Positions 24,801 to 33,267 of a stretch of 64,000 bases of DNA are shown piece by piece. The position numbers and the translations under genes are program-made. Each line of letters starts with the position of its first letter. Position 1 is the stretch's first letter. Below the pieces are notes generated by a model, which did not search any database, had not been told where the DNA came from, and saw nothing but the letters and a program-made list of their open reading frames with translations. Origin of the DNA: an uncultured Neglectibacter sp. (GTDB taxonomy: Bacteria; Bacillota; Clostridia; Oscillospirales; Acutalibacteraceae); NCBI GenBank assembly GCA_946554335.1, contig CAMNSA010000003.1, positions 124,001-188,000 of the forward strand. The letters are read 5' to 3'.

Positions 24801-25883
24801 TCAGCCGCTCCCTTTTGGGGAAGAGACGGAAGCTCCTTCTATCAGTCTCCAGGGAAACACCACGCTTCCCTCCCTGTGCCCCGCCGTCAGCGCGGCCAGT
24901 TTTTTCGCGGCGGCCGCCCCCAGGCTCTCCTTTTCATGCTCCAGAGAGGTGAGTCTTACCGGCCCGATCCCGCTTAAAAAGCTGTTGTCAAAGCTGATGA
25001 GCGACTGGTCCTCCGGGACGGAAAGCCCTCTCTCCCCCAGCGCGCCGATCAGCTTGACCGCAGCCTCGTCGTTATAGCAGACCACCGCCGTACAGCCGGA
25101 AAGCCTTTTTAGCTCCCAGGTGGTCTCGTCTCCCTTTTGAAAGAGCCTTGCCCGATTTTCCGAATGAAACCAAATCACCCGCTCATCCTTCAGGGAAAGT
25201 CCGTGTTTCAGCAGGCCGTCCAGATACCCCTCGTACCTTTTTACGCCCTGAATATCGTCGCTTTTCAGCACCGCGCCGATTTTTCTGTGTCCTTTGCTCA
25301 CCAGGTAATCCACGGCCTTCCGGCCTCCGGCCCGATCGTCCATGGTCACGGAAACGCTGTGGGGAAGCCCCTCATAGAAGCCGTTGAAAAAGACCACCGG
25401 GATCCCCTTTTTCCGGAATTCTTCATAAAGGGCCAGATTGGGGTTGGGAAGGGCCGTTTTGGTCCCCTCTACAATGAGGCCGTCTATCTGCCTTTCCAAA
25501 AGTCCTTCCAGGATCTCCCGTTCCCGCTCCACGCGATTCTGTGTGGCAAACAGGGAAGGAATAAACCCGTCTTCCCGCAGGCTTTCCTCCATGCCCCGAA
25601 GAATGGAGGGGAAAATATACTCGCTGATATAGGTGGCGATGATCCCCACGCTTTTGGGGGCGGTTTTCAGGGCCTTGACATAGGTGCCGCTTCCCTGGCG
25701 GCGCTGGATCATCCCCTCCTGCTCCAACAGGGACAGAGCCTGACGAACCGTCTGGCGGCTCATGTGATACCGCCCGGAAAGCTCAGTTTCCCCGGGAAGC
25801 TTTTCCCCTACCGGGTACTCTCCCCGATCTATGCTCCGCTTGAGCTCTGCAAAAAGCTGCACATATTTCGCTTCCCGCTCCAT
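24801..25883 (-). CDS. araR: AraR-type repressor (GntR DNA-binding domain plus LacI-type sugar-binding domain)
   Basis: 360 residues. A GntR winged helix at about 1-70 (KLPGETELSGRYHMSRQTVRQALSLLEQEGMIQRRQGSGTYV) is joined to a periplasmic-binding-protein-like effector domain (about 77-350, PKSVGIIATYISEYIFPSILRG). This two-part build is that of Bacillus AraR, which releases DNA when it binds arabinose. The gene is preceded by a near-consensus promoter and, between promoter and ATG, a palindrome with AraR-operator character, so it should repress itself and the downstream araB. GGGGGGAGAAT gives the ribosome binding site. Confidence 0.93.
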   Translation of the reverse strand: MEREAKYVQLFAELKRSIDRGEYPVGEKLPGETELSGRYHMSRQTVRQALSLLEQEGMIQRRQGSGTYVKALKTAPKSVGIIATYISEYIFPSILRGMEESLREDGFIPSLFATQNRVEREREILEGLLERQIDGLIVEGTKTALPNPNLALYEEFRKKGIPVVFFNGFYEGLPHSVSVTMDDRAGGRKAVDYLVSKGHRKIGAVLKSDDIQGVKRYEGYLDGLLKHGLSLKDERVIWFHSENRARLFQKGDETTWELKRLSGCTAVVCYNDEAAVKLIGALGERGLSVPEDQSLISFDNSFLSGIGPVRLTSLEHEKESLGAAAAKKLAALTAGHREGSVVFPWRLIEGASVSSPKGSG

Positions 25884-25902
25884 ATTCTCCCCCCTGAAAG
25901 AG

Positions 25903-25920
25903 AAGTTGTACTTACAACTT
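25903..25920 (-). promoter_or_regulatory. Probable AraR operator
   Basis: Perfect inverted repeat AAGTTGTACTTACAACTT, two 8-base arms around CT. It resembles the TTGTACGTACAA core of Bacillus AraR sites and covers the expected transcription start just downstream of the -10. Implies autorepression and control of araB. Confidence 0.75.
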
Positions 25921-25922
25921 GT

Positions 25923-25951
25923 ATTCTAACATCAGGACAGGGGCCTGTCAA
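25923..25951 (-). promoter_or_regulatory. Sigma-A promoter of araR-araB
   Basis: On the minus strand: TTGACA (25951-25946), 17-base spacer, TAGAAT (25928-25923). The -35 overlaps the last codon of the thioesterase gene. The operator at 25903-25920 follows immediately. Confidence 0.88.
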
Positions 25952-26376
25952 CCGGGCCAGCCCTCCAAAGCGGAACGCACCAAAGCGTCCCACGCCGGGC
26001 AAAGCTTTCTCAACGCCCCGGGCCTGCCGTTTTCTCCCAAAAAGCAGTGCTCGGTTTTTCCCGTGCAGCGCACTTCTCCCGTCGCCTGATCCCGCACCGT
26101 ATAGGAAAAGACGATCTTCACCCCGGTATAATGCTCGATTGCGGCCGCGATCTCCACTGTTTCCCCGAAACGGGTCATAGAGCGGTACTGCGCCTGAACG
26201 GCAAGCACCGGGCTCAAAACCCCCAGCGCCTCCATCCGGTCGTAGCCGAATCCCAGCTTCTCCATGAGAAAGCAGCGGGCCTCCTCGAACCACCGGATAT
26301 AGTTGGAATGATGGACACAGTCCATCTGGTCTGTTTCGTAATACTGCACCCTGTGGACATAAACTGACGGTTCCAT
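25948..26376 (-). CDS. Acyl-CoA thioesterase, hot-dog fold (4HBT/YbgC type)
   Basis: 142 residues. The hot-dog active site pattern is visible near the start: YYETDQMDCVHHSNYIRWFEEAR, with the D-x3-V-H-H-x2-Y arrangement of 4-hydroxybenzoyl-CoA thioesterase-like enzymes. It would hydrolyse acyl- or aroyl-CoA thioesters; substrate unknown. It is upstream of araR on the same strand but araR has its own promoter. A weak promoter is placed at 26499-26527. Confidence 0.88.
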   Translation of the reverse strand: MEPSVYVHRVQYYETDQMDCVHHSNYIRWFEEARCFLMEKLGFGYDRMEALGVLSPVLAVQAQYRSMTRFGETVEIAAAIEHYTGVKIVFSYTVRDQATGEVRCTGKTEHCFLGENGRPGALRKLCPAWDALVRSALEGWPG

Positions 26377-26498
26377 CCTGTATCAAACACTCCTTTTTGC
26401 CTCTCATTTTCCGGAAAAGCAGAGGCTTTTCACAGCGGGGGCATAAATCCCGGCCCTTCCAGACAAAAGCAAAGGGCCTTCAGGATAGCCTTGTCCTC

Positions 26499-26527
26499 AT
26501 TTTAGCATATCTTTCCTTTCCCGTCAC
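26499..26527 (-). promoter_or_regulatory. Possible promoter of the thioesterase gene
   Basis: On the minus strand: GTGACG (26527-26522), 17-base spacer, TAAAAT (26504-26499). Confidence 0.35.
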
Positions 26528-26584
26528 ATAGAATTTTCCTGGAAAAGCACAGGCTTTTCCAGAAGGATTGTCCCCTGCAAAATG

Positions 26585-26613
26585 TTGATTTTTTCATAAA
26601 AAAATGGTATAGT
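26585..26613 (+). promoter_or_regulatory. Promoter of the activase-dehydratase genes
   Basis: TTGATT (26585-26590), 17-base AT-rich spacer, TATAGT (26608-26613). The start site near 26620 leaves a leader of about 93 bases. Confidence 0.6.
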
Positions 26614-26712
26614 GTGACTTTAAGGAGCAATGAGTCGAAAACCTATTGTTTCTGTGGATTTTTGAATTTTAAAAACCTTATTTTGATAGAAAAAACGGAT
26701 CACGAGGTAATT

Positions 26713-29634
26713 ATGAGAATTGGATTGGATGTAGGCTCTACCACTCTGAAATGCGTGGTGTATGACAACGACGGGCAGCTGGTTTTCCACGCCTATGAGA
26801 GGCATTATTCCCAGATCGCCGAAAAAGCGGCTTCCATGCTGCAAAACGCCTGTGCGCAGCGCCCCGGGCTGCACCGTGCCGCCCTGTGTATTTCCGGCTC
26901 TGCGGGTATGGGCCTGGCGGAGGACCTGGAGATCCCTTTTGTGCAGGAGGTCTACGCTACCCGCACAGCTGTAAAGCGCTGGGTGCCCAGTGCGGATGTG
27001 GTCATTGAACTGGGGGGAGAGGATGCGAAGATCCTCTTTCTCTCCGGGGCTATGGAGGTGCGCATGAACGGTTCCTGCGCCGGCGGCACAGGAGCCTTTA
27101 TTGACCAGATGGCCACCCTTTTGAACATCACCCCGGACGAGCTGGGGCGCATCGCCGAAGAGAGCGAGCGCACCTACAGCATCGCCTCCCGCTGCGGCGT
27201 CTTCGCGAAATCGGATATTCAGGCCCTTCTGAATCAGGGCGCTCAGAAAAATGATATCGCCGCCTCTATTTTGACGGCTGTGGTAAATCAGACGGTGGCG
27301 GGCCTTGCCCAGGGCCGTGAGATCTCCGGCAGCGTGGTGTATCTCGGCGGGCCGCTCACCTTTCTTCCCCAGCTGAGAAACGCCTTTGATCGGATCCTCG
27401 GGGTGAAAGGTCTCTGCCCGGAAAACTCCCTCTACTTTGTTGCCATGGGCGCCGCTTTTTCAGAGACCGCAGAAGAATTTTCCCTTGAGGAAGTGATCGA
27501 GAAGATCTCCCATTACAGCTCTCACGGCCGCTATCAAAGCAGCGAGGCCCTGTTTGCCGATCAGGATGAATACAGGGAATTTCAGGAACGCCATCAAAGG
27601 GATCAGGTGAGAACAGACGCCCCTCTGCTTCCCGGAAATATCGCCTATGTGGGCGTTGACGCCGGATCCACTACCGTGAAGGCTGTAGCCATCAACGAAA
27701 ACGAGGAGATCGTCTTCTCCGAATACCTGCCCAACAGCGGGAATCCGGTGCCTCTGGTGCGTGACTTTCTCTCCCGGCTCTATGAGAAATTCCCGGGGAT
27801 CCACATTCGTTCCTCCGCCTCCACCGGCTATGGGGAAGAGATCATCAAAAGCGCCTTTTCCCTGGATCTGGGAGTCGTGGAGACCATCGCCCACTTTACC
27901 GCCGCGAAAAAATTTGACCCGCAGGTGGATTTCATCATCGACATCGGCGGTCAGGACATCAAGTGCTTCAAGGTAAAAAACGGGGCCATCGACAATATCT
28001 TCTTAAACGAGGCCTGTTCCTCCGGCTGCGGCTCCTTTTTGCAGACCTTCGCGGGGGCGCTGGGCTTTGAGATGAGCGAATTTTCCAAGCTGGGCCTTTT
28101 CGCGGAGAACCCGGTAGATCTGGGCTCCCGCTGTACCGTATTTATGAATTCCGCCGTCAAGCAGGCGCAGAAGGACGGCGCCTCTCTGGAAAACATCTCC
28201 GCGGGCCTTTCCATCAGCGTGGTGAAGAACGCTCTTTACAAGGTGATCCGGGTGACCGACGCCAAAGCGCTGGGGCAGCACATCGTGGTACAGGGCGGGA
28301 CCTTCTTAAACGACGCGGTGCTCAGGGCCTTTGAAAAGGAGATCGGCCACAATGCCACCCGGCCCTCCATTTCCGGCCTGATGGGCGCCTACGGCGCGGC
28401 TCTCTATTCCAAAGAGCGGGCTCATTGGGAGGAAAGCTCTATCGCCGCGGCAAGAGATCTGGCCTTTTTCTCCCATCAGGTATCCTCCGTCACCTGCTCC
28501 GGCTGTGAAAACCACTGCCGCCTGACGGTGAACACCTTCGCAGGAGGCAAGAAGTACATTGCGGGCAACCGCTGCGACAAGCCCCTTGCCAAAAAGAGCT
28601 CTGCCGTCAGCTATAATCTGTACGACTATAAGAAACAACTGCTGGATTCCTATGAAAACTGCACCGGAAAGCGGGGGCGGATCGGGATCCCCATGGGACT
28701 CAATCTCTTTGAGCTCTATCCCTTCTGGTACACCTTCTTCACCTCACTGGGCTTCGGCGTGTTCCATTCTCCCCCCTCAGACAGAAAGCTCTATTTTGAG
28801 GGTCAGCATACCATCCCCTCCGACACCGTTTGCTATCCCGCCAAGCTGATGCACGGCCACATCGAGGCGCTTCTGAAGGAAAAGCCGGACGCCATTTTCT
28901 ATCCCTGTATGAGCTATAACCTGGACGAAAGCCTGGGGGATAACCATTATAACTGCCCGGTGGTGGCCTATTATCCGGAGGTGCTGGACGCCAATATCGC
29001 CGCATTGTCAAACACCAAGTTCATTTACAGCTATGTGGGCCTGCACAGGCCTAAGGATTTCCCCAAAAAGATGCATGGGATCCTCTCGGAATACTTCCCC
29101 GGCATTTCCCTCCCAGAAATAAAAAAGGCCGCCTCCCTTGCCTATGAGGAGTATTACGCCCACATGAAGCGGATCCGGGACAAGGGGAAGGAATACCTCG
29201 CCCTGGCAAAGAAGGAAAACCTTCCGGTCATCATCCTTTCCGGGCGCCCCTACCATCTGGATCCCGAGATCAACCACGGCATCGACAGGCTCATCTGCCA
29301 GTGCGGCGCCATGGTGATAAGCGAAGACGCCGTCAGCGACCAGCTTCAGAAGTTCCCCACCAAGGTGCTCAATCAGTGGACCTATCACGCGCGGCTTTAC
29401 GCTGCCGCGAAATATGTGGCCCAAAGCGGAGACCCCCGCATCAACCTGGTGCAGCTGGTCTCCTTCGGCTGCGGAGTAGACGCCATCACCGGAGACGAGG
29501 TGCGTTCCATTCTGGAAGAGAAGGACCGCATTTATACCCAGATCAAGATCGATGAGATCACCAACCTGGGCGCGGTGCGCATCCGTCTGAGAAGCCTGTT
29601 CGCCGCTTTAAATCTGGGAGCGGAAGCGGTATAA
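26713..29634 (+). CDS. 2-hydroxyacyl-CoA dehydratase activase-related protein (two BadF/BcrA-type ATPase domains plus DUF2229)
   Basis: 973 residues. Two ASKHA-type ATPase domains, each starting with a GSTT phosphate loop (LDVGSTTLK at the N-terminus; VDAGSTTVK near 315). Each keeps the two cysteines that hold the bridging [4Fe-4S] cluster in HgdC-type activators: GSCAGGTGAF and SRCGVF in the first, SGCGSF and SRCTVF in the second. A DUF2229 region follows (about 645-960) with SGCENHC. Known activators hydrolyse ATP to push an electron into a dehydratase; this long form has no proven substrate. The chosen ATG follows GAGG; the longer frame adds unlike residues. The partner gene starts 45 bases on. 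Confidence 0.88.
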   Translation: MRIGLDVGSTTLKCVVYDNDGQLVFHAYERHYSQIAEKAASMLQNACAQRPGLHRAALCISGSAGMGLAEDLEIPFVQEVYATRTAVKRWVPSADVVIELGGEDAKILFLSGAMEVRMNGSCAGGTGAFIDQMATLLNITPDELGRIAEESERTYSIASRCGVFAKSDIQALLNQGAQKNDIAASILTAVVNQTVAGLAQGREISGSVVYLGGPLTFLPQLRNAFDRILGVKGLCPENSLYFVAMGAAFSETAEEFSLEEVIEKISHYSSHGRYQSSEALFADQDEYREFQERHQRDQVRTDAPLLPGNIAYVGVDAGSTTVKAVAINENEEIVFSEYLPNSGNPVPLVRDFLSRLYEKFPGIHIRSSASTGYGEEIIKSAFSLDLGVVETIAHFTAAKKFDPQVDFIIDIGGQDIKCFKVKNGAIDNIFLNEACSSGCGSFLQTFAGALGFEMSEFSKLGLFAENPVDLGSRCTVFMNSAVKQAQKDGASLENISAGLSISVVKNALYKVIRVTDAKALGQHIVVQGGTFLNDAVLRAFEKEIGHNATRPSISGLMGAYGAALYSKERAHWEESSIAAARDLAFFSHQVSSVTCSGCENHCRLTVNTFAGGKKYIAGNRCDKPLAKKSSAVSYNLYDYKKQLLDSYENCTGKRGRIGIPMGLNLFELYPFWYTFFTSLGFGVFHSPPSDRKLYFEGQHTIPSDTVCYPAKLMHGHIEALLKEKPDAIFYPCMSYNLDESLGDNHYNCPVVAYYPEVLDANIAALSNTKFIYSYVGLHRPKDFPKKMHGILSEYFPGISLPEIKKAASLAYEEYYAHMKRIRDKGKEYLALAKKENLPVIILSGRPYHLDPEINHGIDRLICQCGAMVISEDAVSDQLQKFPTKVLNQWTYHARLYAAAKYVAQSGDPRINLVQLVSFGCGVDAITGDEVRSILEEKDRIYTQIKIDEITNLGAVRIRLRSLFAALNLGAEAV

Positions 29635-29679
29635 AAGATCTTCTGTTCCCCCATCATACGCAAGGAGAGACAAACTATC

Positions 29680-30960
29680 ATGGCAAATAAAACTCCACAG
29701 GTAGAATTTACCAAGGAGATGAAGAAGGACTACACCATCATCACCCCCAACATGGCGCCCATTCACTTTGAGCTGATCAAAAATGTGCTGCAAAGCTTCG
29801 GCTATCATGTCGACCTGCTGCACACCACCGGCAGAGAGATCGTGGACGAGGGGCTCAAGTATGTTCACAACGACACCTGCTATCCGGCGCTATTATCCAT
29901 CGGCCAGATGATGCACGCTTTACACAGCGGGAAATACGACCTTCACAAGGTGGCTCTGGTGATGACCCAGACCGGCGGAGGCTGCCGGGCGTCCAATTAC
30001 ATTCATCTGCTGAGAAAGGCCCTGAAAAAGGACGGGCTGGATTTTATCCCCGTGATCTCCATCAACTTGTCCGGTCTGGAGAAAAACAGCGGCTTTAAGA
30101 TCACCCTTCCCCTGCTTCGCCGGGCCCTGGCCGCCCTTACCTACGGGGACCTTTTGATGCTCTTGAAAAACCAGACCAAGCCCTACGAGCTTCACAGCGG
30201 TGAAAGCGACCAGCTGGTGCGCTCCTGGGTAGAAAAGCTGACAATGCTTTTTGAAAAGGGCAGGGCCTTTTCCCAGCGGGAGGTCCGAAGCTATTTTGAC
30301 GAGATCGCCCGGTCCTTCTCTCAGGTTCCCACCGAACACAGAGACACCTTGAAGGTTGGCGTGGTAGGAGAGATCTATGTAAAATACTCTCCTCTTGCCA
30401 ACAACGATCTGGAGCAGTTCCTCTTTGAGCAGGGGTGCGAGGTGATGGTCCCCGGAATCATGGGCTTTATGATCTTCAAGGTGGATAACCGTTTGGAGGA
30501 CATCGCCCTTTACGGGGGAAATCCCGCCAAAAAGCAGCTTTGCACCGTGCTGAAGGCCTATTTCACAAAATTTGAGACAGACCTCATCGAGGCTGTGAAA
30601 AAGTATCCCCAGTTTACCGCCCCCGCCCCCTATACTCACTTAAAGGAGCTGGCGAAGCGGGTGATCGGTCCCGGCTGCAAAATGGGTGAGGGATGGCTGC
30701 TCACCGCCGAGATGATGGAGCTTATCGAAAGCAGCTATGAAAATGTGGTATGCACCCAGCCCTTCGGCTGTCTGCCCAACCACATCGTGGGCAAGGGGAT
30801 GATCCGGAAGGTGCGGGAGCTTTTGCCCAACGCCAATATCGTCCCCATCGACTATGACCCCAGCGCCACCCGGGTCAATCAGGAAAACCGCATCAAGCTG
30901 ATGCTGGCGGTGGCGGGAGAAAAGAAGAGGGAGGCCCAAAAGAATCAGGAAAGCGCCTGA
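29680..30960 (+). CDS. 2-hydroxyglutaryl-CoA dehydratase D-component-like protein
   Basis: 426 residues. Matches the part that is fused at the C-terminus of the long activase-related proteins in many Firmicutes. Conserved cysteines that could hold an iron-sulfur cluster are seen in HNDTCYPALL, TGGGCRASNY, GPGCKMGEGW, NVVCTQPFGCLPNH. With the previous gene (973 residues) the total is about 1,400, the length of the fused version, so this is a split form. Physiological substrate is unknown. A Lys/Glu-rich tail ends the protein. Confidence 0.85.
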   Translation: MANKTPQVEFTKEMKKDYTIITPNMAPIHFELIKNVLQSFGYHVDLLHTTGREIVDEGLKYVHNDTCYPALLSIGQMMHALHSGKYDLHKVALVMTQTGGGCRASNYIHLLRKALKKDGLDFIPVISINLSGLEKNSGFKITLPLLRRALAALTYGDLLMLLKNQTKPYELHSGESDQLVRSWVEKLTMLFEKGRAFSQREVRSYFDEIARSFSQVPTEHRDTLKVGVVGEIYVKYSPLANNDLEQFLFEQGCEVMVPGIMGFMIFKVDNRLEDIALYGGNPAKKQLCTVLKAYFTKFETDLIEAVKKYPQFTAPAPYTHLKELAKRVIGPGCKMGEGWLLTAEMMELIESSYENVVCTQPFGCLPNHIVGKGMIRKVRELLPNANIVPIDYDPSATRVNQENRIKLMLAVAGEKKREAQKNQESA

Positions 30961-31018
30961 AAAGAGCGATCGCCCTTTTCGGTTTCCCCGCGCTTTTTTC
31001 AATCCAAAAGAAAGAGTG

Positions 31019-31900
31019 ATGAAAATGGCACAACGAAAAATCATTCTCAGCGCGGACAGCACCTGCGACCTGGGAGAGGAGCTGAAGGCCCGGTACGAGG
31101 TACACTACTATCCCTTTCACATTATCCTGGAGGGAAAGGACTACCAGGACAATGTGGACATCTCCGTAAAGGAGCTGTTCGAGGCCTATTACGAGAGAAA
31201 GGCCCTGCCCGCCACCGCCGCCATCAATGTGGCGGAATATGTGGACTACTTCAAGCCCTGGGTGGACGAGGGCTTTGATGTGATCCATCTGAATCTGGGC
31301 GGCGCGATCTCCAGCGCTCACAAAAACTGTGTCCTGGCGTCCAAAGAGCTTTCCGGCCATGTATTTCCCATCGACAGCCACTCCCTTTCCACCGGCATTG
31401 CCCTGCAGATCATAGAGGCGGGAGAGATGATCCGCTCCGGAATGGAGGCGCATGAAATCGCCCGCACCCTTCAGCAGATCATCGTTCCCCGCTGCCACGC
31501 CAGCTTTATTCTGGACACGCTGGACTTTATGCGGGCGGGAGGCCGCTGCTCCTCCGTGGTGGCCTTCGGGGCCAATCTGCTCAACTTAAAACCCTGCATC
31601 GAGGTGGATAACTCCGACGGCAGCATGCATGTGGGCAGAAAGTACCGCGGCCCTCTGCAGAAGGTTCTGCCCCAATATGTAAAGGACAAGCTGGCCCAAT
31701 ATCCGGACATTATCAAGGATCATATTTTCATTACCTATTCCTCCATCGATCCCCAGCTGGAGAGCCTGGTAAAAACCACCCTGGAGGAGACCTTCTCCTT
31801 CGGTGAGATCCATTCCACCCACGCCAGCTGCACCATTTCCTCTCACTGCGGCCCCAACACCCTGGGGATCCTCTTTGAAACGGAGACGCCTTCCAAATGA
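31019..31900 (+). CDS. DegV family fatty-acid-binding protein
   Basis: 293 residues. DegV/FakB fold: SADSTCDL at the start, HLNLGGAISSAHKNC in the middle, DSHSLSTGIALQI and the IDTLDFMRAGGRCS-like motif LDTLDFMRAGGR. Such proteins present a fatty acid to the kinase FakA, or act alone in unknown roles; no fakA lies here. The start is uncertain among closely spaced GTG/ATG/ATG (31016, 31019, 31025). The stop overlaps the next ATG by four bases. Confidence 0.9.
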   Translation: MKMAQRKIILSADSTCDLGEELKARYEVHYYPFHIILEGKDYQDNVDISVKELFEAYYERKALPATAAINVAEYVDYFKPWVDEGFDVIHLNLGGAISSAHKNCVLASKELSGHVFPIDSHSLSTGIALQIIEAGEMIRSGMEAHEIARTLQQIIVPRCHASFILDTLDFMRAGGRCSSVVAFGANLLNLKPCIEVDNSDGSMHVGRKYRGPLQKVLPQYVKDKLAQYPDIIKDHIFITYSSIDPQLESLVKTTLEETFSFGEIHSTHASCTISSHCGPNTLGILFETETPSK

Positions 31901-32607
31901 AAACAGCTTCTGAAAACCAAGCGGCCAAGCCTGAAAAAGACAGAATATCTCTCTTCTCTCCCCATTTTCTCCGTCGCTTTTTGCTAATGCTTCTGGCCGT
32001 AGAGGTCATGGGCTGCGGAGTGGGACTTTTCGTTCGGGGCAGCATGGGAAGCGATCCTTTTTCCACCCTGAATTTGGGAGTCGCCTCCAAACTGGGAATT
32101 TCCTTCGGCCTCTGGCAGGCCATTTTCAACTGCGTTCTGCTGGTTTTCATCCTGTTCCTGGATCGATCCATGCTGGGGCCGGGGACGGTTGCCAATATGT
32201 TCCTGGTGGGCTTCACCTCAGACCTGCTGCAAAAGCTGCTGGATCTCTTTTTGCCCTCTTCTTCCCAGCTTTCCTTCTGGGCGCGTCTGATCCTCACGCT
32301 GCTGGGCGTCGTGTTTTTGCTTTTAGGCTGTTCCTGCTATGTGACCTCCCGGCTGGGGATGGCCCCCTACGACTGCCTTTCCTATCTGGTTCCGGCACGC
32401 ACCCGGATCTCCTTTCGCCTCTGGCGGATTCTCAGCGATGTGACCTGCGTTCTGGTGGGATTCCTGTGCGGCGCCTCTGTTGGCATCGGCACCTTGCTGA
32501 TGGCCTTTGGCACCGGCCCGCTGCTTCCCATTCTCAACCGCTATGTGGCCTCTCCCCTTTTGAAGCTCCCGCCTCCGGATAAAAATATTTCCCCGACGGA
32601 GCAATAA
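31897..32607 (+). CDS. YczE/YitT-like integral membrane protein
   Basis: 236 residues with five predicted helices. Repeated motif with GMAPYD / GSDPFST (GSMGSDPFSTLNLGV and SRLGMAPYDCLSYLV) is typical of the YczE/YyaS family. Function unknown; in Bacillus, yczE is linked to antibiotic production but without mechanism. Its ATG overlaps the DegV stop (ATGA), so the pair is coupled. Confidence 0.82.
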   Translation: MKTASENQAAKPEKDRISLFSPHFLRRFLLMLLAVEVMGCGVGLFVRGSMGSDPFSTLNLGVASKLGISFGLWQAIFNCVLLVFILFLDRSMLGPGTVANMFLVGFTSDLLQKLLDLFLPSSSQLSFWARLILTLLGVVFLLLGCSCYVTSRLGMAPYDCLSYLVPARTRISFRLWRILSDVTCVLVGFLCGASVGIGTLLMAFGTGPLLPILNRYVASPLLKLPPPDKNISPTEQ

Positions 32608-32684
32608 AACAGTCCTCTCGGAAAAACTGCCTGTCCGTGTCAGGGCACTCCCTGGCGCTGAAAAAATCACAGGAGGAGTTTATC

Positions 32685-33098
32685 ATGAAGTATCGTATCG
32701 GACATCTGGCTTACGCCACCACAGACATGGAGAAGACCTTGAGCTTTTACACGAAGCTTCTGGGCTTCCGGCACTTCCACAGCATCCCCAGAGACGGGAA
32801 GCCCTGGATCGAGTATTTAGTGACTCCGGACGGGCGCTTTGTGGAGCTGTTCTATCCCGAGCAGAAAGGAACTCCGGAGCTGGGAAAAAGCTATATGCAC
32901 CTGTGCCTGGAGGTAGAGGACCTTGCGGCCGCCGTAGAGGAGCTGCGGGCTCAGGGAGTGGAGATCACCTCTGAGATGCGCACAGGCAAGGACGGCACCT
33001 CTCAGGCGTGGATCAAGGACCCGGACGGCAGGGCCATCGAGCTGATGCACTTGTCCGACACCTGCGCGCAGACCCAGGCCAGAAACGCCCTGAAATAA
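32685..33098 (+). CDS. Glyoxalase/VOC family protein
   Basis: 137 residues, one vicinal-oxygen-chelate domain. Metal ligand candidates appear as H8 (RIGHLAYAT), E56-region (RFVELFYP), H near 72 (YMHLCLEV) and E near 124 (GRAIELM). This arrangement fits lactoylglutathione lyase-like enzymes, though glutathione is unlikely to be the thiol here. The start is ATG 32685 with AGGAGGAG upstream; an earlier in-frame ATG at 32637 lacks a site. Confidence 0.87.
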   Translation: MKYRIGHLAYATTDMEKTLSFYTKLLGFRHFHSIPRDGKPWIEYLVTPDGRFVELFYPEQKGTPELGKSYMHLCLEVEDLAAAVEELRAQGVEITSEMRTGKDGTSQAWIKDPDGRAIELMHLSDTCAQTQARNALK

Positions 33099-33137
33099 AA
33101 AAGGCGGTCTCTTAAAAAGAGCGGCTTTTTTCCTGCG

Positions 33138-33186
33138 CAGACGGCCTGCCTTTCCATCAAAAAAGCAAGGCAGGCCGTCTGTTTTT
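33138..33186 (+). terminator. Terminator after the glyoxalase-like gene
   Basis: Perfect 15-base stem CAGACGGCCTGCCTT / AAGGCAGGCCGTCTG, followed by TTTTT. Confidence 0.9.
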
Positions 33187-33267
33187 CTCTCTTACGGGCC
33201 TTATCAACACAGTAAAATCACTCCGTGCCGCTTAAAGCCGACCGCGGAGGAAAGGCAGGTCGATTTC

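Larger units (their letters stand above)
26377..26712. other. 336-base divergent intergenic region
   Basis: Between the thioesterase (minus) and the activase gene (plus). It carries a candidate promoter for each and a hairpin CTGGAAAAGC/GGCTTTTCCAG near 26540. On the plus-strand transcript an 11-codon ORF (ATG 26630) sits before the activase start, with AAGGAG unusually close to its ATG. Nothing else is evident. Confidence 0.5.
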
